Assembly: GCA_963754305.1 (NCBI GenBank)
Contig: CAVWFR010000048.1
Span: forward strand, 1-64,000
DNA: 64,000 bases
DNA from: DATEDA01 sp963754305
GTDB taxonomy: Bacteria > Pseudomonadota > Gammaproteobacteria > Burkholderiales > SG8-39
Reading direction: 5' to 3'
The notes beneath the pieces are model-generated. The model was not told where the DNA came from. It did no database searches and saw only the letters and a list, made by a program, of their open reading frames with translations. The position numbers and the translations under genes are program-made. Positions 1 through 8,131 of this stretch are shown here, in pieces (within the stretch, counting starts at the first letter, position 1; each line of letters begins with the position of its first letter).

Positions 1-73
1 GGCCGTCCCCTCGCGCGTCGTCTTGGGCGTTACGCCCGATGGTATTCTTGGCTCGCCGCGGCGGTGCCCGGCG

Positions 74-79
74 TATGAT
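74..79 (+). promoter_or_regulatory. Possible -10 element before the PhyH-like gene
   Basis: TATGAT lies 25 bases before the ATG at 104 and resembles the sigma-70 -10 consensus. No -35 hexamer stands at a proper distance; TTGGCT at 48-53 would need a 20-base spacer. The rest of bases 1-103 holds no gene that I can support. Confidence 0.25.
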
Positions 80-103
80 TTCCAGCAACGACGGGGAGCG
101 TGC

Positions 104-1000
104 ATGTTGACCCCTAAGGACGTCGATTTCTATGGAGCCGAAGGGTACGTGGTGGTGCGCGATGTGCTCACCCCCGCCGAGCTCGAGCGACTGCGCACCG
201 GGCTCGCGCGCTTCCTCGACGGTGCGGGCGAAGTCGACCGCAACGACGACGTGTACGACCTCGAAGACAGCCACACCCGCGCCAATCCGCGTGTGCGCCG
301 CATCAAGGCGCCGCACAAGCTCGACCCGGCGTTCCACGATCTGATCGGGGCGCCGAAGCTGCTCGACCTGATGCGGCCGCTCCTCGGGCCGAGCATCCGG
401 CTGCAGAACAGCAAGCTCAACCTGAAATCGGCCGGTTACGGCGCCGCGGTCGAGTGGCACCAGGACTGGGCCTACTACCCCTACACCAACGACGACGTGC
501 TCGCGGTGGGCGTGCTCCTCGACGAGTTCGCCGAGGACAACGGCGCGATGATGGTCATCCCCGGGAGCCACCGAGGTCCTGTCCACGACCATCATGTCAA
601 CGGCGTGTTCTGCGGCGGCATCGATCCGACCACGCCAGGCATCGATTTCGCGTCGGCGGTGCCGCTCTACGCGCCGGCGGGTTCGATAACCCTGCATCAC
701 GCCCGCACGATCCACGGGTCCGCGCTCAATCGCTCGGGGCGCTCGCGCAACTTCCTGCTGTACGAGGCGGCTGCGGGCGATGCGTGGCCGCTCGCCGGGA
801 GCTCCGCCGCCTACGTCGACTTCGACGAGTTCAACTCGCGCCTTCTGTGCGGCGAACCCACGATCCAGCCGCGCATGGTTGCGGTGCCGGTGCGCATGCC
901 GCTGCCGAAACCGGTGGACGCGACTTCGCTCTACCAGGCGCAGAAAGCGCTCGCGCACCGCTACTTCGACGTCCACGAGGAGCGGAAGACGCCGGCGTAG
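104..1000 (+). CDS. Phytanoyl-CoA dioxygenase (PhyH) family protein
   Basis: This 298-residue protein looks like a cytoplasmic non-haem Fe(II)/2-oxoglutarate-dependent oxygenase that hydroxylates a small organic substrate. The iron-binding facial triad is visible as His119-x-Asp121 in the string WHQDW and His204 in TIHGS, followed by Arg-rich RSGRSR, which fits the 2-oxoglutarate-binding Arg. An upstream in-frame ATG at 23 exists, but the ATG at 104 follows a GGGGAG ribosome site and gives the normal family N-terminus. A TRAP transporter follows 67 bases downstream on the same strand, so the enzyme may act on the imported acid. The substrate cannot be read from the sequence. I see no defect in this gene. 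Confidence 0.85.
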   Translation: MLTPKDVDFYGAEGYVVVRDVLTPAELERLRTGLARFLDGAGEVDRNDDVYDLEDSHTRANPRVRRIKAPHKLDPAFHDLIGAPKLLDLMRPLLGPSIRLQNSKLNLKSAGYGAAVEWHQDWAYYPYTNDDVLAVGVLLDEFAEDNGAMMVIPGSHRGPVHDHHVNGVFCGGIDPTTPGIDFASAVPLYAPAGSITLHHARTIHGSALNRSGRSRNFLLYEAAAGDAWPLAGSSAAYVDFDEFNSRLLCGEPTIQPRMVAVPVRMPLPKPVDATSLYQAQKALAHRYFDVHEERKTPA

Positions 1001-1067
1001 CGAGAGAGACCCGGGCCGCAGGCGGGTTCACCCGCCGCGCTCATCCACCCAATAAGGAGGAGACACG

Positions 1068-2042
1068 ATGAAACGGTACATCCGGTCGACGGTGGCGGTC
1101 GCGGCCATGGCGCTTGCCGCTTCCGCCCTCGCGCAGACCACGCTGACCCTCGGCGGCTCGGATGCGATCGGCACGGTCATCGACCGCGGCAACGCGATGT
1201 TCACGAAGCTCGTGAACGAACGCGCGGCCGGCAAGGTGAAGGTCAACTTCATCCAGGGCGAGCAGCTCGGCAACGACGTGCAGGTGATCGAGCAGACGAT
1301 GCGCGGATCGGTCCACGTCTACGGCGACGTGCTCGACTGGTACGCGAACTGGGTGAAGGACTTCTCGGTGCTCGCGTGGGGTTTCACTTTCCGCGACAAC
1401 GCCCACATGGCAAGGTTTCTCGAGTCCGACCTGTACGCGGCGATGGCCGAGGAGCTGCGCACGAAGCAGGGCCTGCGCATCCTCGCCGCGGCGCCGACGC
1501 AACCCCGGGTTCTCTTCGCCAAGAAGGCCGTCGCCTCGCCCGACGACCTCAAGGACGTGAAGATGCGCGTCCCGGAGATCAAGACCTATCTCCTGCTGTG
1601 GCAGACCTTCGGCACCAAGCCGGCGCGCGTCGCCTGGGCGGAGGTGTTCCTAGGCCTGAAGACCGGCGTGATCGACGCTGCCGAAGGTCCGATCTCCTCG
1701 GCGTACGCGCAGAAGTTCCACCAGGCGACCGGCAACGTGATGCGCACGGACCACCTGCTGTCCTCGCAGCACATCACCATCAACGAGAAGACGTTCCAGT
1801 CGCTGCCCCCCGACGTGCAGAAGATCGTGCAGGAAGCGGCACGGGAGGCGATCGCCTGGGGACGCGTCGAGTCGGAGAAGGAGACCGACGAGGTCACGAA
1901 GAAGATGGCGGCCGAGGGGGCGCGTGTCGTGCAGGTGAACCGCGCGCCGTTCGCCGACAAGGCGCTCGCCGCGGTCGACCAGATGGAGAAGGACGGCGCC
2001 TGGTCGTCCGGGCTCTGGAAGAAGATTCGGGCGATCCCGTAG
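1068..2042 (+). CDS. TRAP transporter substrate-binding protein (DctP type)
   Basis: This 324-residue periplasmic receptor binds a small carboxylate and hands it to the DctQ/DctM membrane parts encoded next. Residues 1-22 form a Sec signal peptide (basic start, hydrophobic core, cleavage after ALA before Gln23). The family core follows, including the conserved Arg in KMRVPE that in studied TRAP receptors pairs with the ligand carboxylate. A strong AAGGAGGAG site precedes the ATG by about 8 bases. It is first in a dctP-dctQ-dctM order typical of TRAP operons, with dctQ 39 bases downstream. The ligand is unknown; the neighbouring PhyH enzyme is the only hint. Confidence 0.9.
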   Translation: MKRYIRSTVAVAAMALAASALAQTTLTLGGSDAIGTVIDRGNAMFTKLVNERAAGKVKVNFIQGEQLGNDVQVIEQTMRGSVHVYGDVLDWYANWVKDFSVLAWGFTFRDNAHMARFLESDLYAAMAEELRTKQGLRILAAAPTQPRVLFAKKAVASPDDLKDVKMRVPEIKTYLLLWQTFGTKPARVAWAEVFLGLKTGVIDAAEGPISSAYAQKFHQATGNVMRTDHLLSSQHITINEKTFQSLPPDVQKIVQEAAREAIAWGRVESEKETDEVTKKMAAEGARVVQVNRAPFADKALAAVDQMEKDGAWSSGLWKKIRAIP

Positions 2043-2081
2043 CGCGCCGCCGATCGCGAGCGGCCCGCCCGGTTCCCGCCG

Positions 2082-2651
2082 ATGGACGCGCTCCTGCGCG
2101 GTTGGTGGCGCGTGCTTGCCGCGATCGGCCGGGTCGAGCAAGTCGCCGGTGTGGCGCTGCTCGCGCTGATCGTCGTCACCATCTCGATCCAGGTCTTCAC
2201 GCGCTACCTGTTCGGCCGCCCGCTCGTCTGGGTGGAGGAGCTCGCCACCTACGCGTTCATCTGGAGCGTGTTCATCGGCGCGGCGCTGGGCATGAAGGAG
2301 CTGCGCCACATCCGCATCGACACGTTCGTCGTGCGGCTCGCGCCACGACCGCAGGCGTTCGCGCGCGCAGCGCTGTGGGCGCTCGCCACGTTCACGGCGG
2401 TGGTAGTCGCGATCGAGGCGCTCGAGATCATGCCGATCGAGGCGCGCAGCCGCACGATGGCGCTGCCGGTGGAGCTTGACCGCCACTGGTTCTACTCGGT
2501 GCCGCTCTTCGCGAGCCTCGCGTCGATGGCGTTCACCGGCTGCTATCTGGTCGCCGCGGAGCTCGCGAAGGCGCTGACTGGCCGGCCGGTGGAAGCGGAG
2601 CTGGAGGTCGCCCGGCGCCGCGAGGCCGAGGAGCGCGAGGCGGCGCCATGA
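2082..2651 (+). CDS. TRAP transporter small permease (DctQ type)
   Basis: This 189-residue inner-membrane protein is the four-helix subunit of a TRAP transporter and pairs with the large DctM subunit. Hydrophobic segments are visible near residues 23-43, 55-75, 90-110 and 145-165, with the typical Trp-Glu-Glu sequence (VWVEELATY) in the second helix region. Its C-terminus is charged (RRREAEEREA). The TGA stop overlaps the ATG of the next gene in ATGA, so translation of the large permease is probably coupled. Length and topology are normal for the family. Confidence 0.88.
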   Translation: MDALLRGWWRVLAAIGRVEQVAGVALLALIVVTISIQVFTRYLFGRPLVWVEELATYAFIWSVFIGAALGMKELRHIRIDTFVVRLAPRPQAFARAALWALATFTAVVVAIEALEIMPIEARSRTMALPVELDRHWFYSVPLFASLASMAFTGCYLVAAELAKALTGRPVEAELEVARRREAEEREAAP

Positions 2652-3932
2652 CCTTCATACTGCTCATGTTCCTCGTCATGTTCGGGCTGATCGCGCTCGA
2701 GCTGCCGGTGGCGTTCGCGCTGATCCTGGCGTCGCTCTTCTATCTCGCGTTCGGCTCGCAGGCGCCGCTTTCGGTCGTCGTGCAGCGGATGGCGCCGGGC
2801 ATCGACAGCTTCCCGCTGCTCGCGATCCCGCTCTTCGTGCTGGCCGGCAACCTGCTCAACGTCGGCGGGATCTCGCAGCGGATCTTCGACTTCGCGCTCG
2901 CCGTGGTGGGGCACTTCCGCGGCGGGCTCGCGCAGGTGAACATCTTCGCCTCGCTGATCTTCGCCGGGATGTCGGGCGTCGCGCAGGCCGATGCTGCGGG
3001 CCTCGGCACGGTGGAGATCAAGGCGATGAAGAAGGAGGGCTTCGACCCTGCCTTCGCCGCGGCCTGCAGCGCGGCCTCCGCGATCGTCGGACCGATCATC
3101 CCGCCGTCGGTGATCATGGTGATCTACGGCGTGCTCGCCCAGGTCTCGATCGGCGATCTCTTCCTCGCCGGCATCATCCCCGGGTTCGTGATCGGCCTCC
3201 TGCTGATGGCGATGGTGTACTACCTCGTGACGCTCGGCGGGGTGTACGCGCCGGTGCAGCCGCGCACGAAGCTCGCCCGCGCTCGCCCGCGCGTTCGTGC
3301 GCGCGATCCCGCCGCTCGCGGCGCCGGTGATGCTGGTCGCGGGGCTCCTCGCCGGCGTCGCGACGCCGACCGAGCTCGGCGCGCTGACGGTCGTCTACGC
3401 CGCAGGGCTGGGCTTCGCGTATCGCGAGCTGACCGTGCGCAAGCTCTATCGGGCGCTGGCGGACACGCTGGTGATGACCGGCGTGCTGGTATTCATCATG
3501 TCGGCGGCGGTGCCGTTCGGCTGGGCGGTCGCGATCAACAACGTGCCGGCGCAGCTCTCCGCGGCGATCCTCGCGCTGACACAGGACAAGTACCTCGTCC
3601 TCGCGATCATCAACGTCTTTCTGCTCGTGGTCGGATGTTTCATGGAGACGACCGCGATCCTGCTGATCGCCGTGCCGACCTTCCTGCCGCTTATCCTGCA
3701 GCTCGGCATCGACCCGGTGCACTTCGGCCTGATCATCATCCTCAACCTGCTGATCGGGGCGACGACGCCGCCGTTCGGCGTGCTGCTCTTCATCGTGATG
3801 GACATCGCCAAGGTCAGCTTTGGCCGGATGGTGCGGGCGATGCTGCCGTTCTACGTGCCGCTCGGGATCGCGCTCCTCGTGATCACGTACTGGCCGTCGC
3901 TCTCGCTCTGGCTGCCGCGGGCGCTGAAGTAG
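2648..3932 (+). pseudogene. TRAP transporter large permease (DctM type), frameshifted
   Basis: The large sodium-dependent TRAP permease is encoded in two frames. Bases 2648 to about 3280 give the N-terminal half, with normal motifs such as GMSGVAQADAAGLG and VGPIIPPSV. From about 3281 the rest continues one frame over, with NLLIGATTPPFGVLLF near the end and the stop at 3932. The break falls on an exact 10-bp tandem duplication. Removing one copy restores a single 424-residue protein with the expected sequence LARAFVRAIPPL, a normal length for DctM. Either this is a recent inactivating duplication or an assembly error. The gene starts with an ATGA overlap with dctQ. Confidence 0.85.
3271..3290 (+). 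repeat. 10-bp exact tandem duplication inside dctM
   Basis: GCTCGCCCGC occurs twice in a row (3271-3280 and 3281-3290). The second copy adds ten bases, shifts the frame by one and splits the permease gene. Deleting either copy restores the reading frame exactly. Confidence 0.95.
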
Positions 3933-3960
3933 GCTTGGCGGCAGCCCTTGAGACTCCGCG

Positions 3961-4430
3961 TCAGAGCCCGAAGCTCGGACAGCCCCGGGTGGTCGTCCGG
4001 ACGCCGGCCGAGCGGCCACCGGTACTTCCGTTCTGGAGCCTGGATCGGAAGGTCGTTGATGCTGGCGATGCGCCGGCTGCATCAGGCCGTTCGCGGCGAA
4101 CTCCCAGTTCTCGTTGCCGTAGGAGCGAAACCAGCTCCCCGAATCGTCGTGCCATTCGTAGGCGAAGCGCACGGCGATGCGGTTCTCGGCGCAGGCCCAC
4201 ACTTCCTTGATGAGGCGATAGTCGAGCTCGCGTGCCCACTTGCGCTGCAGGAACTGCACGATCGCCTCGCGGCCGGAGAAGAACTCGGCGCGGTTGCGCC
4301 AGACGCTGTCGGGCGTGTAGGCGAGCGAGACGCGCACCGGGTCGCGCGTGTTCCAGGCGTCCTCGGCCGCGCGCGCCTTCTGGCGCGCGGTCTCGGGCGT
4401 GAACGGCGGCAACGGCGGACGGCTTTCCAT
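3961..4430 (-). pseudogene. DUF1348 / SnoaL-like (NTF2-fold) small protein, two frameshifts
   Basis: The start at 4430 has a GAGGAG ribosome site and reads a normal N-terminal part of the DUF1348 group (W-R-N-R-A-E-F, LDYRLIKEVW, WHDDSG, YGNENWEF). After GLM, near 4075-4081, one extra base shifts the frame. The continuation (RIASINDLPI, WPLGRRPDDHPGLSEL) then runs to a second extra base near 3970-3972, after which the family ending ELGL and a stop appear at 3961-3963. Removing both bases gives 155 residues, the usual family size. The function of the family is not established. The gene converges on the TRAP operon and lies after a flavin-type gene on the same strand. Confidence 0.75.
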
Positions 4431-4449
4431 GCCGGACTCCTCGACGAGA

Positions 4450-5076
<627 letters not shown>

Positions 5077-5084
5077 GATGCCCC

Positions 5085-5645
5085 CTACGCAGCCTCGCGC
5101 CTCGGCGTGTCGAGCAGCGTGACTTTCGGGAAGTCGATGTCGACCTGCACGCCCTTGCCGAGGATGTTGGTGAAGATGTTCAGCGCGACGACCGCGACGA
5201 TCTCGACGATTTCGGCATCCGACAGCCCTGCGGCGCGCGCGGCGTCGAACTCGACCGTGGTCACTTCGCCGAGATTATCGTTCAGCGCCCGCGCGAACGC
5301 GACGATCGCTGCGGCCTTCGCTTCGCTGGACGTGCCGTTGCGGTTCAGGAGCATTTCGTCATTGGACAGGCCCGCGTGGCGGCCGATCGCGGTGTGCGCG
5401 GACACGCAGTACTCGCAGGCATTGCCTTCGGCGACGGCGAGCGCAATGCGTTCCTGCGTCGCCTTGTCGAGGGAAATCCCACCGAGCCCGCCGTAGAGGC
5501 CGAGGAAACCCTCGAGCGCCTTCGGCGAGTTGGCGAGCACGCGGATGAAGTTGGGGGTGACACCGAGCTGGGCCTGCACGGCATCCAGCAGCCGGCGGGC
5601 GTCGCCGGTGGCGGTTTTCGGGTCGACGATCTGTACTCGGGACAT
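5085..5645 (-). CDS. Carboxymuconolactone decarboxylase / AhpD-like family protein
   Basis: This 186-residue protein carries the AhpD-like CxxC motif (CEYCVSAHTAI), with a following His in the normal position, which in AhpD serves a peroxidase or disulfide-exchange role. The N-terminal segment LGVTPNFIRVLANSP and the tail FTNILGKGVQVDIDFP are typical of a common bacterial subgroup. The ATG at 5645 has a GAAGGAGA ribosome site. It is transcribed away from the LysR gene, with the flavin-type gene following 8 bases on, which suggests a two-gene redox operon controlled by that LysR protein. The exact reaction is unknown. Confidence 0.85.
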   Translation of the reverse strand: MSRVQIVDPKTATGDARRLLDAVQAQLGVTPNFIRVLANSPKALEGFLGLYGGLGGISLDKATQERIALAVAEGNACEYCVSAHTAIGRHAGLSNDEMLLNRNGTSSEAKAAAIVAFARALNDNLGEVTTVEFDAARAAGLSDAEIVEIVAVVALNIFTNILGKGVQVDIDFPKVTLLDTPRREAA

Positions 5646-5699
5646 GGCGAATCTCCTTCGGTCGGGGTTCGGGTCGGAGCCGATGCAGCGGCCACGAAC

Positions 5700-5715
5700 G
5701 CAGGATGAGTCCTGC
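5700..5715. promoter_or_regulatory. Inverted repeat between LysR gene and redox operon
   Basis: GCAGGA-TGAG-TCCTGC is a perfect 6-4-6 inverted repeat in the 120-base divergent gap. Its place between a LysR gene and its divergent neighbour makes it a candidate LysR binding site, though it lacks the simple T-N11-A form. Confidence 0.4.
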
Positions 5716-5765
5716 GCCGATCGAGATAAATGCCGGCTGCCTGACTTGATTACTGCGTTCATCGG

Positions 5766-6662
5766 ATGAATACTGCGCGGATGGACAAGCTGCGCGCCAT
5801 GGAGACCTTCGTCCGCATCGTCGAGGCCGGCAGCCTCACGGCTGCGGCCAACGCGCTCGGGCTCTCGCTGCCCGCCGTCGTCCGCTCGCTCGCGGCGCTC
5901 GAGCGGGCGCTGGAGGTCCGGCTGCTGAACCGGACGACACGCCGCTCGTCGCTGACCGACGAGGGCCGCGAGTACTACGAACGCTGCAAGCGCGTGCTCG
6001 CGGAAGTGGCGGACGCGGACGCGGCGCTCTCCGCGCGTCGCGGCGAACCGAAGGGGCGGCTGCGCCTCACGGCGCCGGTGATGTTCGGCCGCCTGCGGGT
6101 CGCGCCGGTCGTGGTCGAGTTCGCAGCCCGGTATCCGGACGTGGCGGTCGAGCTGCTGCTGCTCGATCGCGTGGTCGACCTCGTCGAAGAGGGGATCGAC
6201 GCGGCAGTGCGCATCGCGCACCTGGCCGACTCGACGCTCATCGCCTTGCCTGTGGGCGAAACGCGGCGCGTCGTGTGTGCGGCGCCCGCGTACCTGAAGC
6301 GGGCTGGCACGCTCAAGGTCCCCGGCGACCTCGCCACTCATCGCTGCGTGGTCTTCACCGGCCTCGCGGCGAACGACGAATGGTCGTTCGGCGGCAGGCC
6401 GCCCGAGCGCGTACCGGTCCGCGCGGTGCTGCGCACCAACCAGTTCGACGTCGCCATCGACGCCTGCCTGCGCGGGCTCGGATGCGGCCAGTTCCTGTGC
6501 TACCAGGTCGAGGGGCTCATCGCCGCCGGCAAGGTGAAACGCCTGCTATCGGACTTCGAGCCGGCGCCGCTCCCGATCCACATCGTCTATCCGCACGCGC
6601 GGCTGCTGTCGTCGAACGTGCGGGCGTTCGTGGACATGGCGGTCGGGCGGCTGCGACGGTGA
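5766..6662 (+). CDS. LysR-family transcriptional regulator
   Basis: This 298-residue DNA-binding regulator has an N-terminal winged helix-turn-helix (METFVRIVEAGSLTAAANAL, then SLPAVVRSLAALER) followed by the LysR effector-binding domain from about residue 95. The sequence resembles the CrgA/PA2758-like subgroup. The start is uncertain: ATG at 5766, or ATG at 5781 (MDKLRAMETF), which is the more usual family start; neither has a clear ribosome site. It is divergent from the AhpD-like gene across 120 bases that contain a 6-4-6 inverted repeat, so it probably controls that operon and itself. Confidence 0.88.
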   Translation: MNTARMDKLRAMETFVRIVEAGSLTAAANALGLSLPAVVRSLAALERALEVRLLNRTTRRSSLTDEGREYYERCKRVLAEVADADAALSARRGEPKGRLRLTAPVMFGRLRVAPVVVEFAARYPDVAVELLLLDRVVDLVEEGIDAAVRIAHLADSTLIALPVGETRRVVCAAPAYLKRAGTLKVPGDLATHRCVVFTGLAANDEWSFGGRPPERVPVRAVLRTNQFDVAIDACLRGLGCGQFLCYQVEGLIAAGKVKRLLSDFEPAPLPIHIVYPHARLLSSNVRAFVDMAVGRLRR

Positions 6663-6698
6663 CCGCGGTGATATCGAAGGCAGGGGCCCGCCGCCTGC

Positions 6699-7014
6699 CT
6701 AAACCGGCCGGTTCGGCGTACCCGCCGGCTCGATCCGCTCCAGCGTCCGCGCCTTCTTGTCGGCGAGCCAGGGCGCGGTCAACGCGTTGAACTCGAGGAA
6801 GTGCGGCGTCGTGAGATGCGCGTCGAACGCCGCGCGGTCGTCGTAGACCTCGTAGAGGAAGATGCTCGCCGGGTCGCCCGGCGCAATGCAGACGTCGAAC
6901 TGCCGGCAGCCCGGCTCGCGTTCGCACGACGCGCGGGCGTTCCTGACCGTCTCCGTCCCGGAACTCCTCGACGAAGTCCGGCTTGACCGTGAAATCGACG
7001 ATAACGACGTACAT
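6699..7014 (-). pseudogene. Antibiotic biosynthesis monooxygenase (ABM) domain protein, frameshifted
   Basis: The ATG at 7014 opens a typical start, MYVVIVDFTVKPDFVEEFRD. One extra base near 6953-6958 then shifts the frame. The other frame carries the rest of a small ABM or quinol-monooxygenase-like protein (CEREPGCRQFDV, IFLYEVYDDRAAFDAHL, HFLEFNAL) and ends at 6699. Removing one base gives 104 residues, the normal size for this family. It lies 15 bases after a short remnant of a TRAP permease 3-prime end, which suggests that it once followed such a gene directly. Either a recent mutation or a sequence error. Confidence 0.8.
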
Positions 7015-7027
7015 GTCTCGCTCCCGC

Positions 7028-7059
7028 GTCAGTTGAGGATCAAGCGCACCAGCGTGGTC
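7028..7059 (-). repeat. Remnant of dctM 3-prime end, copy A of a 32-bp direct repeat
   Basis: These 32 bases match bases 8100-8131 at 30 of 32 positions. On the minus strand they read TTLVRLILN then TGA, the last residues of the dctM gene at 8101. The match stops upstream of this, so only a fragment is present. With copy B it brackets the HigBA pair, 1072 bases apart. Confidence 0.85.
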
Positions 7060-7089
7060 AGCATCTTGGAGAACATGCGGTCAGGCGCG

Positions 7090-7533
7090 TCAACGTGAGC
7101 CCGCCTTGGACTTCGCCCGTCTTCGGGCGCCCGATAGCGGCGGCGCACCGACGCGGTACCGCGCGTCCGGTTCGCGTAGGAGCAGCTCCGCCGGGATCCG
7201 CAGCGACTCGCTGAGCGCCCGGACCATCGAGACGGTGAGCGGCCGTTTGCGGGCGAGGATCTCCGAGACCCGGTTCTTGCCGCCGAGCATGGGCGCGAGA
7301 TCCTTCTGGCGGAGTCCCTGTTCTTCCATGCGGAAGCGGATCGCCTCGATCGGATCGGGCCGTTCGAACGCGAAGCGCTGCGTCTCGTAATCCTCGACCA
7401 GCTTGGCGAGTAGCTCCAGGCGGTCGCCGGTGGACGTTCCGGGAGCGGGATCCTTCGCAGCGAGGCGCTCGACTTCCGCGAGATAGGTCCGGTATTGCGC
7501 CGCCGTCTTGACGATCTTCGGTTCCACTGCCAT
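7090..7533 (-). CDS. higA: HigA-type antitoxin, XRE-family helix-turn-helix protein
   Basis: This 147-residue protein is the likely antitoxin and repressor of the type II pair. Residues about 60-120 hold the helix-turn-helix (FRMEEQGLRQKDLAPMLGGK, then NRVSEILARKRPLTVSMVRA). The N-terminal part (TAAQYRTYLAEVERLAAKDP) fits the long-HigA group, and the basic tail ends RRRAKSKAGSR. It starts 5 bases after the toxin stop, with GAGGTAG as ribosome site inside the toxin end, so the two are translationally coupled. In HigBA systems the toxin gene comes first, as here. It probably binds the GTTCCC-N5-GGGAAC site upstream of higB. Confidence 0.9.
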   Translation of the reverse strand: MAVEPKIVKTAAQYRTYLAEVERLAAKDPAPGTSTGDRLELLAKLVEDYETQRFAFERPDPIEAIRFRMEEQGLRQKDLAPMLGGKNRVSEILARKRPLTVSMVRALSESLRIPAELLLREPDARYRVGAPPLSGARRRAKSKAGSR

Positions 7534-7538
7534 GGGCG

Positions 7539-7823
7539 CTACCTCATCCGCTCGGTGTACGCGGCATGGGTGCCGATCCATCGGATCACGACGACCGCGG
7601 TCTTGTACGCAACCTGCACCTCGAGCCGGTAGCGGTTGCCCTTGACGTTGAAGATCACTACGTTCTCCGGCAGGAAGCTCGCCGACGCGTAGCTTCGCCT
7701 GATGCTCTGCGGTGTTCGCCATTGCGCGCCCTCGACATCGACGATCAAGTTCCCGATCCATGCCCGGGCGTCGGCGTGAGTGCGCGAGAACTCATCGAGC
7801 TTGTCGCGCCCGACCAGCCGCAT
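7539..7823 (-). CDS. higB: HigB-type toxin (mRNA interferase)
   Basis: This 94-residue basic protein matches the HigB family of the RelE fold. Such toxins cleave mRNA, often at the ribosome, when the antitoxin is lost. Family features are the Trp-Arg-Thr-Pro segment (AQWRTPQSIRRSYASASF), the core NVVIFNVKGNRYRLEVQVAY and the C-terminal GTHAAYTE, in which the His belongs to the active site. An unrelated ATG in another frame lies 25 bases upstream. The pair is bracketed by 32-bp repeats of the dctM end, a sign of insertion at this spot. Confidence 0.9.
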   Translation of the reverse strand: MRLVGRDKLDEFSRTHADARAWIGNLIVDVEGAQWRTPQSIRRSYASASFLPENVVIFNVKGNRYRLEVQVAYKTAVVVIRWIGTHAAYTERMR

Positions 7824-7865
7824 CCGCTTGCTCGCGCTGCTCCATGACTGTCAGTCTATCACATT

Positions 7866-7882
7866 GTTCCCAACATGGGAAC
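7866..7882. promoter_or_regulatory. Candidate HigA operator (6-5-6 inverted repeat)
   Basis: GTTCCC-AACAT-GGGAAC is a perfect inverted repeat 43 bases upstream of the higB start, where autorepression by HigA or the HigBA complex is expected. The following 218 bases up to the dctM stop at 8101 hold nothing else I can identify. Confidence 0.65.
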
Positions 7883-8099
7883 GAGTGCGGGAACCCCTAC
7901 GCGAAGCCGCCAGGCTCGCAACGCCCGTCGTGGACCGACTCAAAGCGTCCGCGGCCGAGTCTGCACGGGCGCTCGCGCGGGCCCCGAAAGAGCGGGTTCG
8001 GTGAGCTCGCGCGAATGAAGCTGTCGGATTGCCGTGGCAGACCAGGGATCAGACCGACTGGAATAGCGTCGACGCTGCGCGCCGGTGAGCGCCTCCTTG

Positions 8100-8131
8100 G
8101 TCAGTTGAGGATCAGCCGCACCAGCGTGGTC
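8100..8131 (-). repeat. Intact dctM 3-prime end, copy B of a 32-bp direct repeat
   Basis: This is the true 3-prime end of the TRAP large permease gene plus one base. It matches 7028-7059 with two mismatches in the same orientation. Confidence 0.85.

Noticed and set aside
7883..8099. Possible extra gene between the higB operator and dctM
   Set aside because: No frame of this 217-base gap gives a plausible protein with a ribosome site or known motif.
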